Source of the DNA: Thelephora terrestris
Taxonomy: Eukaryota > Basidiomycota > Agaricomycetes > Thelephorales > Thelephoraceae
DNA: 64,000 nt
Reading direction: 5' to 3'
Assembly: GCA_015956445.1 (NCBI GenBank)
Contig: WIUZ02000004.1
Location: forward strand, 2,480,001-2,544,000
Shown here: positions 23,901 to 35,455 of the stretch, piece after piece
Layout: each line of letters starts with the position of its first letter
Numbering within the stretch: position 1 is the stretch's first letter
Notes under the pieces: model-generated
Seen by the model: the letters and a program-made list of their open reading frames with translations, nothing else
The model's database searches: none
Told to the model about the DNA's origin: nothing
Program-made: the position numbers and the translations under genes

Positions 23901-25358
23901 TCATCAGATGGGATGTTTTTTGTCTCTGGAAGTGATGATAAGACTGTCAAACTCTGGGATGTGCAAACTGGTGGAGTCATCAAGACATTTGATGGTCACA
24001 AAGCTTATGTCATGTCTGTTTCCATCTCAACAAACTCTGCTATGATTGCCTCAGGGGATGATAGTGGAACAATCTTCCTGTGGAACCATCAGACAGGGGA
24101 ACACATCTGTATGATTGAGCAAGAACAGAGTGTAGACTATGTCACCTTCTCTCCAAAAAACCCCCAACACCTCATATCTGTATCTGCTGGGAAGATTTGG
24201 CATTGGGACATAAATGGCCATCAGATTGGCTCAGCATATGATGGTTCTTGCATTGCTTTCTCCCCAGATGGTACTCAATTTGTTTGGTGCAATGGAGACG
24301 CAGTCACAGTCCAACACTCTGATACTAGAGTGACTGTAGCTGAATTCTCTGTGGCTGGTCAATACATTGAAAGATGCTGTTTCTCCCCTGACAGCAGGCT
24401 TGTTGCAGTTGCTACTAGGCATATGATGATCTGTGTCTGGGATACTACCAGCCCAGATTCTCACCCCATAGAGCAATTCACCATACCATCTGGTATTCAG
24501 GGCATTGTGTTCTGTTCTCCCTCCACTCTGATCTCAGCATCTGGGGATGCATCAGTCAGGTTTTGGCAGATTGGTGTTCCACAAACAGACCAAGTTGTCT
24601 CTGATCAAAAGTCCACTCCACCTACTTCAGCTCCAATCAAGTCTATCAGTCTGAACCCAGGGAATGGGATTGTGATCTCAAGTGATTGCTATGGGGTAGT
24701 AAAGACCTGGGATATCTTGACTGGCCTCTGCAAAGCATCCTTCCAGACCCCAGCTGGTAATAACTTGAGAGACGTCCAGCTGACAGATGGGAAGCTAATC
24801 ATGGTTTGGCATGAGAGTGGGAAGATTCACATCTGGGACACTGAGAAAGCTGAACTCCTCCAAACAGTAGAGGTCCCACAGTGCCAGAGCCTCAGGATAT
24901 CAGGGGATGGGTCAAAGGTTCTTTGTCTGAGTGATCGCACTGTCATTGAAGTGTGGTCAATATGGACAGGAGAGGGCATGGGCAAAGTTGAGTTGGAAGA
25001 GTGGGCATATGGAAATCTCTTCTATTTGGATGGCTCAAAAATCTGGATTGAGCTTAGAAACTCTTCTGTCCAAGGGTGGGACTTTGGAATCTCAGGCTCC
25101 TCCCCAGCCCCACTGCCCAACACACCCATAGAGGAATCTTGTCTGCAATTCACCAGAAATCCCCCTCAGATCACAAACAAAATCACTGGAAAAGTGGTTT
25201 TCCAACTGTTTGGGAGGTATGCAGAACCTGAGGTGGCACAGTGGGATGGACAATATCTGGTTGCTGGCTATGAAACTGGAGAGGTTTTGATTTTGGATTT
25301 CTGTCATCTGTATCCTCAGAAAGAATCTATAGTGTATTGTCTCTGTGACTGGATTTGA
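20942..25358 (+). CDS. NACHT-WD40 NOD-like receptor NLR1, 1,368 aa
   Basis: Exons 20942-21149, 21209-21399, 21451-21578, 21634-21772, 21819-21863, 21913-23484 and 23535-25358 join in phase to 1,368 codons. The N-terminal region has an Arg/Lys-rich start (MGLRDFLGIPKG), then helices including CADAFPPLKSVAGGLCFILE and ANKQSIESLEPRI, resembling the helical-bundle (HeLo/MLKL-like) N-termini common in mushroom NLRs. The NACHT domain has Walker A GLAGTGKST, sensor-type FFCSRD, Walker B LIIIDALDE and the FFITGRPEPPI strand. A WD40 beta-propeller fills the last exon (VSGSDDKTVKLWDVQTGG and similar). Such STAND proteins are innate-immunity or incompatibility receptors that oligomerise on ligand sensing; the ligand here is unknown. 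A CACTA element lies about 490 bp downstream. Confidence 0.9.
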
Positions 25359-25851
25359 TGTTCTCTGGTATGAATATGTTTTAGATAGGAAGGGGTGCAA
25401 ATGCAATGTGGTCTAACCATCATCTTTTTCAGTCTGGGAAAGACTAAATAAAACAGAAGGTGAGTCTTATCATGGCCGGCTAAATTTATCACATTGAACA
25501 AAGGGTAAGATAGCTGAGGTGTGGCACCCTCAACTACATTACATTCCACCCCAGCTTGACAAGCTGATGACATGTATTTTGATATCTATCAGCCCTTATG
25601 GCACCCCCAACAACCCTCCCAGGAACTAATCATGATGACTTGAGCTTGGTTGTTCAATATAGTCAAACAGATACACCCTGTAGACTTTGGGCTTGTACTG
25701 TTGAAGACACCCTTTGAAAGGGAGGGGAATTATTCACCTTCATTTTGGAACAAACAGATCAATGTTTCTGAGGTGTTGATGCAGATGCCAGCAGGAAAAT
25801 GAATAGTGCCCTCCATCAAAGTGCTTGTTGTGGATCTTGGACAGTCATTCA
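25359..25851. other. NLR1 3' flank, homologous to the NLR2 3' flank
   Basis: Closely matches 63,301-63,775 (both include ggaaggggtgcaaatgcaa and gactaaataaaacagaagg, a likely polyadenylation area). Homology stops where the CACTA element begins. A 28-bp stretch near 25,816-25,843 is absent beside NLR2. No gene is seen. Confidence 0.75.
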
Positions 25852-25902
25852 CACTGTAGAAATGAAGTTGGTCAAATAATTTACCAATGAATTTGACCAA
25901 CA
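25852..25902. repeat. Left terminus and subterminal motifs of the CACTA element
   Basis: CACTGTAGAAATGAAG at the end, followed by TTGGTCAA (25,868-25,875) and the inverted TTGACCAA (25,893-25,900). The same motif occurs near the right terminus. Confidence 0.65.
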
Positions 25903-27056
25903 TTTGGGACCCCCTTCCTCACTCGGCACGTTGGGAATTTTTTTACCAAAAAAGGTACCGTTTCACCAACACCACGTGGCGTGCGCGGTCCAATGATCTT
26001 TCGAGGATCTTGCGGGATCTTGCAGGCTCTTGCCCAATAGAAATAATAGTAATTATTGCTGTAATTCATGCCAATCGTACGGACGGATACACAGGTCACG
26101 TATTTTGGGTCGGAGGAAGTAGAGATAACATATGAGAATGATCAAGGAGAGTAGAGCATTCGTGCCCTGTTCGTATGGAACCAGCAAATGGGATCGAAGA
26201 TCGTCCGCATCCGTGTTTGCGCGGGGTCAAGAAACTTAGGCGAACGTGGGTGAGCTAGGAAACCGAGGGATGTTCGGGACGGGATACGAACCTTTTGGTA
26301 GCAACGACGGGATAACCATCATCCACCCGGGGGGGAACTTTGGCCGCGTCGTCGTTGGTGGGGGTTGCTGCCATCGTCGCTGTTGCCGAGGCCGTCGTTG
26401 TTTTCGTCATTGTCGTCGTCGTCGGCGTAGCCATAGCCATGGCGGTCTTCATCATCACAGTTGTCGTCACTGTTGTCATCCCTGTTCATGGCGCCACTTC
26501 CTGGGATGAAGTGGATGAATTGTAGTTGCGTTGGGGGTGGAGTATGTTGAGCAGGTAGAGTATATTCTATACTACTACATGGCGTACTCTAATCCTTACC
26601 TGAGAGGGGAAGATATAGTAGTGCAAGTGGGAGAGAGAGAGAGAGAAGCGATTGGTTGATCTATAGACACATGAGGGGTATATATACTTATCTACTCTAT
26701 TAACGTCACATCTATACAGTGTGACTGATGCATGGTCCGTGCGGCGGCTTAAGGCACGCGCGTTATACCGATCGATTGGGTCACTGATGTGACACCGTCC
26801 TTTGGGTTGCTTATTCAGCGCTCTCCGGCATCGGCTCTCACACGAAGCGGTGGAGCCGGTTGACCCGTTGCCGGGCACAGACCTTCGGTTCAACAGAGTA
26901 AATTGATGAAGTGCTGGAGGTGAACTTTTGGACGAGCGGGAGGGATGTGTTGTTGGGATAGGCTGCATAGCGTGTTCCGAATTGTTGGGATCGTGAGCTC
27001 GCACGTCTGCTAGGACGACGCATGAAGTCGAGAGGACGAAGGATGAGAGGGGTTGG
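25903..27056. other. CACTA interior with an Asp/Asn-coding low-complexity tract
   Basis: Contains a GTC/CGT-rich tract at about 26,330-26,490. Read on the minus strand it encodes an Asp/Asn-rich run (NDENNDGLGNSDDG type). It may be the end of the minus-strand gene at 27,057-28,901 through further exons: a possible donor near 27,064 and acceptor near 27,020 would extend that frame. A (GA)n tract lies at 26,629-26,645. Nothing else is supported. Confidence 0.35.
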
Positions 27057-28901
27057 TCACTGACCTTGATGCCTTCTGCCGTTCGTGTTGAGGTATTGCC
27101 ATGCAGGTGGGAGGAGGCGGGAATCATATTCGGCCTGATGTTGGTTCACAGCCGCATTCGCGTTTAGTTGTTGCCCGTAAGGCCAGGGTGTGGGCGCGTT
27201 CCACATGCTCGGGTATCCGGGTAGGATACCGTGGCCTACACCCCCAGGACTGAAGGGCTGTGGAGGGGCTGTGATGGTAAATAGAATCAAAGAACAAGAA
27301 TTCAGGGAGGTTTGCAGCCTGACCTTGATTTGAAACCCTGCTCGCAGTGTCCTGTTGTCGTTGGGGATCGCGATGTTCATTTTGCATCTGCGGGTACCCG
27401 GAGATCGGGGGGACTTCCTGACATCAGTAGCATTCAACCGAAGGGGTGTAGGATTAGGTTGATGCTCACGTAGGGGAGGATTTGCCCAGTGTTGCATGCT
27501 GCTTGATGCATCAGACAAAGGGAAGTTGAGTGGATTGTACGGGAAGGGTGAGGGTTGCACGGAGTCGTCAAACGGGAGTTGGGGTGCACTAGAGGCTAGG
27601 TGGGTGGGATAGTTAGACGGCGGCGCAGGGTCCCAGTAGGGTCCTCCGTGGCTGGTGAACCCAACTGAGTCGGTTGTGGTTGATGGCCCTGGTGGTAAGA
27701 CGGGAATTCGCTCGTCCTCACCGTGGTCATGGTCGTCACTGTCGTTGCCATTACCATCATGGTTGTTGTGGTCTGGTGCCGGCGTCCGGTTTCGCTTTGA
27801 TGAACGTGCAGGGAACCGAGCGCCTCGAGGAGCGTTTGGGTTTCGCTTCGAAGAGTTTGCGGCCAGGTAACGTCGGTTCTCTGGGACCTCCCTCAGTCGT
27901 CTCCTGTACAAGTCCTTTCGCCAGCTTCCAGCAGTCCCCCTGGCTGCATCCAATACGGCCCATCGCCCATACTCGTCCATGAATGGGATTCGTGGATTGT
28001 TCCTCACCTGTTTGTTCCGAGACGTGGTTTGATAGCGGGAAGGTCACATGCTTACCTCATCCACCAACCAGTCGGAAAATCGCTTCGGGACATTGTCGAA
28101 ATCAATCCACACGCCTTCCCCACACTGTTTCATGGCGAATCGGACGTGCTCCTGGGGTAACTGGTAGTTAGTGATGGGGAGGGGATTCAACAAGCCACTG
28201 ACCCGGAATTGATTGTAAGCGCTCCTCCTCTCCTCGGTGGTGTGAAGTTCCATGGCTTTCTTCAACCCTATCTTCGAAAGATTTTTTGGCCTTGACTCGT
28301 ATCTCCTCGGGCGGGTTCGTGGTGGTTTGGCATGTTTGGTTGAATGGTGGGGCGGGCAGCGGGGTTGATGGGAGTAAGGCGGGTTCGGTGGTGGCCTGGC
28401 TTGCCGAACCGAAGGATCTGTTGGATTGGGTGAGGGTTGTGGGGGCGCCGGTCTTTGGAACTGGGGAATTGGTTCACCGAATGGGGTATTCCGGATCAGG
28501 TTTGTGGGCGCGGGTGCAACTTGTTGCAGCCAATCAGATCCACGGTCATGCGAAGTATCTGACGATGATATGGTGGGGGACGCTGACGCAGGATAACCTC
28601 GAGTGAGGTGGTGGGAAGGGGAAGGGTTGTGAGGGAGGTGACCGTACCTGCAGTCGATAGGGGTTGGACCACATTCCTTTCGGCCGCGCTTGGTGGGTGC
28701 TCCTCGTCAGCTCTGAACAAGGTCGTAGGAAATTGACAATGAGAGGGCGGTGTCTTGCACGCACCGTGCAACATTGCTAGTTCGGACCCCTCGGCTCCGT
28801 CGCCCACTGCCTCTTGCACTCTCCCGTTGAGATCCTTGGGGTGGGCCCTTGTTCCCCGTGTTGCCTTGTGTTGCTGCTGCTCGGCGGGTCGTTGGTGTCA
28901 T
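27057..28901 (-). CDS. Unrecognised protein in the CACTA element, about 529 aa, five exons
   Basis: Exons 28901-28765, 28712-28648, 28558-28056, 28007-27324 and 27257-27057 join in phase to a 529-residue product with no internal stop. I do not recognise it. The N-terminal 140 residues are Arg/Pro-rich and probably disordered. A compact central domain contains LNPLPITNYQLPQEHVRFAM, KQCGEGVWIDFDNVPKRFSD and GRWAVLDAARGTAGSWRKDL. The C-terminal half is basic (SKRNPNAPRGAR), then acidic/His-rich and Pro-rich. It is divergently placed 1.7 kb from the Tnp2 transposase, the position of an accessory TnpA-like gene, so a DNA-binding helper is one possibility; a captured host gene is another. The 3' end is uncertain. 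Confidence 0.5.
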
Positions 28902-30613
28902 GCTGGCCTTGGGGTTCTCCTACTTTCTGTGAGAGAAGATGATCGTTGGAGTGAAGCGTGGGTACAAGTGATCTGGGGACTTGGCCGCATTTTTATCTCA
29001 GCCGTGTGGTTCGATCGACGGTTTCGTGCTCCGTGGTGCTTCTGTCTTGGACACTACGGAAACCTCAATCTTCACATTTAGACCCTTGTGGGCCTCTAGG
29101 GGGATTTCCTGGTATGCTTTCTCGGTTTCTGTTAAACCCAATCAGCGCGAACGCCCGTGTCCCACAATGTGCAGTCTTCGTGCCAGCAATCGCAATCAGC
29201 GCGAACTTCGCCTGTTCTCCCACCCATGGACTTTTACCAAGGCCTACAACCTCCAGAGGTTTCCCCACTGGAGCAACATTGCGTCCAGTTTCCTTTCAAC
29301 CTGCAGTGTGGGGTACGGCTGGGTAGAGGACGACCGAAGACGACCGCCGGAAAATGGGTGTCATTTTATGTTTTATGGGTGAGGGGGCCCGAGCGCGGAG
29401 AGATAGCGGTCAACAGCGCTTTGTTTCTGACTCTGGTTGGGACAGTTGGTTTGTCGAGAACCGGGATGCTCCTCCGTTTGTGGAGGAACCCCGACTCGAC
29501 CCGTGGGGGCAGTTTGCAAAAGGTGACTAACACCCTTGACTCCATCTCATTTCCTCTAAACATTCGCTTAACCCGTCCGCTCCAGCACGTCCATGAACAA
29601 CCCACATTCGGCAGGTGGTGGCACTGGCGGCGGGGATACCGGTGGAGGGAAGAGATGTTGAAATCATAACAAACAGCATCAACCGCCCAACAACTCCCAT
29701 GAAGTTGCTTCATCAGCCGAAAAATGGAAAAACGAGGACGCAGTGGGGGGACTGGAAGCAGCAGGATGACCCGAACCCCAACAAGTTTGTGTTCCGTTCA
29801 TCCGCTTTGCTCGAGGCATCTTCTGAAGCCGTAAGAATTTTAAGCTGGACACGGCGCGAAACGAATCTATCGTTGAAGCTAATTAAATAACACTCAAGCG
29901 TCGAACTCAGCGCTCGAGATCACGGTCCGTGTCACTCATGAACTCCTTCCACTCTCGGCGGAGCTCTCATGGAGGACGGTCGTGGTCACGGTCGCCATCT
30001 CTAAAGCGGTTACAACATAGTATCGGACCTTCAAGGCACGATTCGGGTCCCATCAACAAGTGTCAGGATTGAAAGCAAACCCGGTTTGTTGACAATCAAC
30101 AGAATCACGACAGAGGACGTGTTCGGCAGAGGAGTCCGTCTCCTGCGTATTCCCCTTCATCGAGAAGTGTTAGTTCTGCCTCAAGTCAAAGCTCCGGGGC
30201 TGGGGAACAACCGCGGACGTTGCATCGTCTTCTGACGGCAACTAGCGTTCGTGACATTGTCATTACGTTGTCAATGTTGATGTCCAAAACTGCTCCCCCA
30301 CAGGACCACTCCCCGAAGAGCGGGTGTCCGGTTCGGCCTCACCCTTGAAGACTTGGAGCGAGTGCGATGGAGAGAATCAAGGAGGGCTGTTAGCCTGCCA
30401 AAGACAGATAAATGCTGCTGCGGAGAACCAATGGATGGCTTTTGGGTCAACTTGCTTGCTCCCAAAGCTCATTGCCTTTACATACCGTTGTATCGAGCTC
30501 ATTTAATGTTGACTCGGTGACGCGAGTCATCAAGTGAAGTTGCACGTGAGAAACCTCGTTAGGAACCTTCCTCTACCAACAACCACTTCGCTGCCTGCTC
30601 GCTGACCACAAAA
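28902..30613. other. CACTA interior with possible coding remnants
   Basis: No intact gene. On the plus strand 29,157-29,340 reads Gln/Pro-rich, and around 29,900-30,290 a frame with stops encodes Arg/Ser-rich sequence (RSRSRSVSLMNSF, RQRSPSPAYSPSSRSVSS), which suggests an old disordered-protein gene. The immediate upstream region of the Tnp2 start (30,500-30,613) shows no clear TATA box. Confidence 0.3.
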
Positions 30614-33600
30614 ATGCCGCGTAAAGTCCTCTGCGAATGTTGTGGCGAGTTGGTCACTCCGTTTGTGGCAAAAAAACATAGGGAAGCTAAGGACCAAGAG
30701 CAATATCTTGAGTCTCTCGGCCGTGGTCCTGTGTACGCCGCAGATCCAATCCCCCCCATTACGGCGGAGAGCATCTTTGGACCTCCTTCACCCCCCGGCG
30801 TACCCGCCGATTTTGGTGGTGATATGAATGTCGACGAAGACACTTTACCTACTGAGCCATTCCCACCTTCACTAACCACTGCCCCTGACCTCCACCCCCC
30901 CTCACGTCACCGACCGGTTCTCGATGACGACTTTGAACCCAACGACAACTCAAACAGTAGCCTGGGTCCACCAGAATCATATGATGAAGACCTTGAGAGG
31001 TCGGCTCGAGAGGAGGAGGAGCGACAGGCTGATGAAAGCTCTGGACAATTTTTGTCAGAGGAGCATCGCAATCTCGAGGAAATCGAATATGGTGAGCTGC
31101 TAGTGGTGAAGAATTATACAAAGAGGTGTTCACTGCATTATACAGAGGGCAACCTTCATGAATATGACATTGCGGTCTGCAAGGCTTTTGCCTGGTTTAT
31201 TCGATCCGGTGTTTCCAAGCGGATGTTTTCAGCGATCCCGCAGGGACTCTCTGGCTTTGTCAACAAAGATCTACCCTCACCCTATGTCCTACGTGCTCGT
31301 GCGAAAGAACTTGCGGGAGTCGAACCAGTGCGATATGACTGCTGCATAAATTCCCACATCTGCTTCACTGGACGCTACAGCTCCTTGGACAAATGCCCAC
31401 ACTGCAATGAGCCACGATTCAGTGGACACGATTCACGTGGAAAACCCCGCCCTCGACGGCAATTCCTCTACATCCCAATCATCCCACAGTTACGTGCCTT
31501 CGTCGAGAGCGTTCATATGGCCAAGTTGATGCGATACCGGAGCACACGGGCACACACTCCTGGTGTCTTCTCTGACATCTTCGATGGCGAATACTACCAA
31601 CAACTGCGGTCCTCACCAATTGAAGTCCACGGCAAATCGGTTGATCCACCCGCCAACTACTTTGAGGACGACCGGGACATCGCACTTGGATTATCGACCG
31701 ATGGTTATGGAATCTTCTCCTGTGGTCAGGCAACTGCTTGGCCCCTCATTGTCTCCGTTTACAACCTCCCTCCTGAACTTCGTGTCCACATCAAGCACAT
31801 CCTAGCGCTTGGTGTTATTCCTGGCCCCAACAAACCAGCAGAGATAGACTCATTCCTTACCCCCTTCCATGAGGAACTCTCCCAACTTGCCAAGGGTGTG
31901 GATGCCTATGATGCCCAATACAGAGACATGGTCCTCTTCCGTGCTTTCCTTATCATCCTTTTTGGCGATTTTCCGGCAGTTGCCATGCTGATGAATATGA
32001 AAGGTGTCAATGGCATCTCACCCTGTAGGAACTGCAAAATTGTGGCAATCCCCATGCCCAGCGACACCAATCGAACCCACTATATTCCCCTCACCACAGA
32101 CCTTACAAGCCTTGGCCGGAACCATGTTGAGCTTATGGCTGCTGCTAGACAGGTTGATGAGGCAGAGACTGTTACAGCTGCGAAGAAGATAGCCAAGGAG
32201 ACCGGCATCAAAGGAACCCCCCTCTTGTCTACACTTGACTCTCTGTCCTTCCCTCAATCGTTCCCTCTTGATTTCATGCACATTGTCTGGGAGAATGTTA
32301 TCAAGACTCTTGTTGGCCTCTGGACTGGCGATTACAAGAAGATCAATGAAGGAAAGGAGTGTTACCAGATCAGTGCCAGTGCATGGAAAGCCATTGGTGC
32401 TGATGGAGCAGCTTCTGGATCAACTATTCCCTCAGCATATTCTCCACGGATCCCTGATATCTCAAAGAAGGGCTCCTACCTCTCAGCTGACATGTGGTCA
32501 TTCTGGGCCCTGTACATTGCCCCAGTCCTCCTGCGAAACCAGTTTGAGAAGCCTGAATACTTCACCCACTTTATCAAACTAGTCCGCCTTCTCCACATCT
32601 GTTTGCAATTTGAGATCTCTGCATCTGAGATTGAAGAACTCCAGAAAGGCTTTAGGGAATGGGTTGAGGAATATAAAAGGTAAGAACCCCCTGAGTTCAT
32701 CCTGAGAGCGATGCTAATAGAAAGCAGGATTTACTACCAGGATGATCCCAGTCGTCTCCCAGTCTGCACTCTTCCAATCCATAGCCTCCTCCACATCACA
32801 GACTGTATCAAGGGCTGGGGACCAGTTTGGTGTTATTGGGCATTCCCTATGGAGCGGTTCTGTGGCTACCTGAAGCATGGTGGAATAACCGGCAAGCGCT
32901 ATCCCTACAGCAACCTTGACAGGCATGTCCTGGACTGGGCTACTCTCTGGCACATTGGAAGCATCTATAACATCTATGATGAACTGGAATTCAAACCACC
33001 AGTGGTTCGGCATCAGAGGTTCATTGGTTGTGGGTATCATCATATTCCTGTCACTGCATATGTGCTGACTATTACTCTGGATAGATGAGACCTGTGAACT
33101 TGTGGGCAAATGCAAATTGTCACAGTCTCTCTATAAACAGGGGGGCACAGTGTTCATCCCAGCCATGGACAGGGCTATCAAAGAGTGGTTCTCAAGGCTC
33201 AGTCTCCCATCAGCTGCAATGCCTGAATGCCTGAGAGCTGCCAGTCTCCAGGAGTGGAAAAAGGTCAAGAGGATTGACTCAGAAGCTGGGGACATCATGT
33301 GTGCTGGTGCTCATTGTAGTGGAAGGGATTCAAGAGACAGTGTATATATCAGGGTAGGTCTCCACATGTGACTCTCCACTTGTCCCTTCCTCACATCTCC
33401 TCAGTTTCAGGTGCCTGGCACAAATGGCCAAACAGTGACCCACTATGGGAAACTGCAGCACATCCTCACCATCACTTTGCCTGACAGCAGTACAGACCAT
33501 CAACCCTTGGGGCCCACTGACTCAATTTTTGCATTGATCCACAGATGTGATCTAAAGCAAGATGATCCCCAGCTGGCTGGCCTTGATATCCACTTTTTTT

Positions 33601-33756
33601 TCCAAAGAGAGGGAATCATTTGATGTCACTGACATCACAGGGGTCCAGTGCCTTGTTGGGCGTGTAAAGGCAGGGGGAAACTCCTGGGCAATCATAGATC
33701 GGAGTGGAAAGTTGGCCCGTGCGGTTTTTGAAGAGCTAGGTGATGAAGAGCACTAG
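30614..33756 (+). pseudogene. Tnp2-type (Plavaka, CACTA superfamily) transposase with one C-terminal frameshift
   Basis: Exons 30614-32679, 32728-33026, 33085-33353 and 33405-33756 are in phase. The protein starts with a zinc-finger-like segment (CECCGELVTPFVAKKH), then an acidic linker and the Tnp2 core: YDCCINSHICFTGRYSSLDKC with CPHCNEPRF, GLSTDGYGIF containing a predicted catalytic Asp, LILFGDFPAV-type segment, GISPCRNCKI, LDFMHIVWENVIKTL, and YWAFPMERFCGYLK in exon 2. The C-terminal domain ends in CLVGRVKAGGNSWAIIDRSG. An eight-T run (33,594-33,601) puts the last 50 or so codons out of frame; seven T would restore the family's usual LDIHFFSK sequence, so this is a one-base frameshift or a sequencing error. 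Otherwise the gene is open over about 900 codons. Confidence 0.88.
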
Positions 33757-34023
33757 CCAGTTAGCTAGATAAGTAACCTGAAGGGTATGTTTGATATGGG
33801 ACTTTCTCAAATCTATTGCAATGTTCAATGTTCCAATTACTCCAATTACGGTCACAATAGAGGAGATTATGGTCGAGGGGTTGGGCATATTACATGTTTT
33901 ATTTTTACAGCAAGGATAACAGCCTGAAACATTAGAGCCCGTGCAGCCTTCAGATGAAATAATGATCTGATAATGCTCCAGTTGTATTGTACGTGGTCTC
34001 CATTGTTATACATTGTTTGATAT
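33757..34023. other. 3' region of the Tnp2 gene
   Basis: AT-rich non-coding sequence after the transposase; nothing further seen. Confidence 0.4.
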
Positions 34024-34322
34024 TGAACCCCAATAGCTTTTTTTTGTGCTTTGGGGGAGAAACCACATGCCCTGAGTTGATTCCCAAATTTATAGACCTT
34101 AGCAATAAGGGGATAAGTCCACAAGAGCATGGGTCTGCCATGTTCTCAGTCACCAGCCATGTCACATGACATAATTAAATATGGCACCCTGATAGCTTTT
34201 TTTTGTATTTTAGGAGAGAAACCACATGCCCTGAGTTGATTCCCAAGTTTTGGGACCTTAGCAATAAGGGGATAAGCCCACAAGAGCATGGGTCTCGGCC
34301 ACCATCCATGTCACATGACATA
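34024..34322. repeat. Two tandem copies of a roughly 140-bp repeat
   Basis: 34,024-34,172 and 34,185-34,322 share aatagc/gatagc + T-run + gggagagaaaccacatgccctgagttgattccca, gaccttagcaataaggggata and a common end catgtcacatgacata. They lie 3' of the Tnp2 gene and could be subterminal repeats of a smaller element. Non-coding. Confidence 0.75.
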
Positions 34323-35455
34323 TAAAAATCGGAGTGTTATTGTCACAAACACGTGACATGTTGGGCAAGATCAGACAAATAATTCAAGACATTGGTCTTA
34401 TTCGCAGTCGTAGTAGTAATACAAAGAGAACTAGTGAAAGAATTAAACAAGGAGGAAAGGATCAATCTTACGCAGTCCTGATCTATGGGACAACGATGCA
34501 CAAAATGGAAAGGATTATATACGGACTGAGGACAGTACGTTGTAGTGCCTCCAGTTCTGGGGATGTGGATTCTGAGGTTTTCTGTCCTCAGTCCTCATTC
34601 CTCCTCTTCGCTTTTCCTCCCCTTCGCAACCTTCGCAACCTCCGGAACATCCTCCTCTTCGGAACTTCTTCTTCTTCGCCAGAGCTTCCTATTCACCAGA
34701 GCTTCCTCTTTGTGAACTTCCTCTTCGCCAGAGCTTCCTCTCCTTCGCCGGAGCTTCCTCTTCCCCAGAAAACTTCCCCCTTTGCTTAGTTCCCCCTTTA
34801 TGATGACTTTTCCCTTTCATGACAACTTTCCCCTTTTCTCCTCTTCCCCTATGACTTCACCATTGCATCATAGGTCCCTATTTCGCAGTTTTCCTCCTTT
34901 CTTCTCTGGAACCTTCTCAGAGCAGACCCTAGTATATATATCCTGTACTAGCTACTCTGGAGATCATTGCGCTCCATCCTATTGAAGTCCAGTCAGCCAT
35001 GTTCCCCTCCTCCTAGTCTGAAGCTTTGCTCTAGTCCCCTCGTTGTCCCCAGTGTCTTCTTGCTTTCCTCAGTGTCTTCCCCTAGTGTTCTCTGCTCCCC
35101 TCGTCGAATCTTCCCTTCGGAACCCCTCGGAACTCTTTCGGAACTCTTGCGATCTCTCTGCTTTTCTTGCTTTGTCTCTAGCTCTCTTCTGGTATCTCCA
35201 CCTTTGTGCTTTCTTCGCAACTGTTCCCCAGTCGCTGCTTGGAGTTCCTTGACACTGTACAACCTAGGACCCACCTTCACAGGAACTCTCTGGGCCTTGA
35301 TCCTCTGCCACCACGGAGGTCCCCTAGAAGAACCCCTGTTCAACGTGTAGTCCCGAGATACCAGATCCACCCAGCAGTCCCAGCATCCCAAAACATTGTG
35401 CTCCAAGCCATCGAACATATTCCTCCTCACTGAATCTAGCCCTTCACGAACTAGA
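34323..35455. other. CT-rich LTR-like fossil region
   Basis: A pyrimidine-rich stretch built from variants of gagcttcctcttcgcc (34,590-34,780), followed by a TATATATA box-like sequence (34,930) and further CT-rich leader-like sequence. This resembles the control region of an old LTR retroelement, but no paired LTR ends could be fixed. Open frames here are low complexity. Confidence 0.3.

Noticed and set aside
30614-33756. Tnp2 gene bounded by CACTAC at 29,049 and GTAGTG near 34,541
   Set aside because: The two sites do not extend into an inverted repeat and show no flanking 3-bp duplication.
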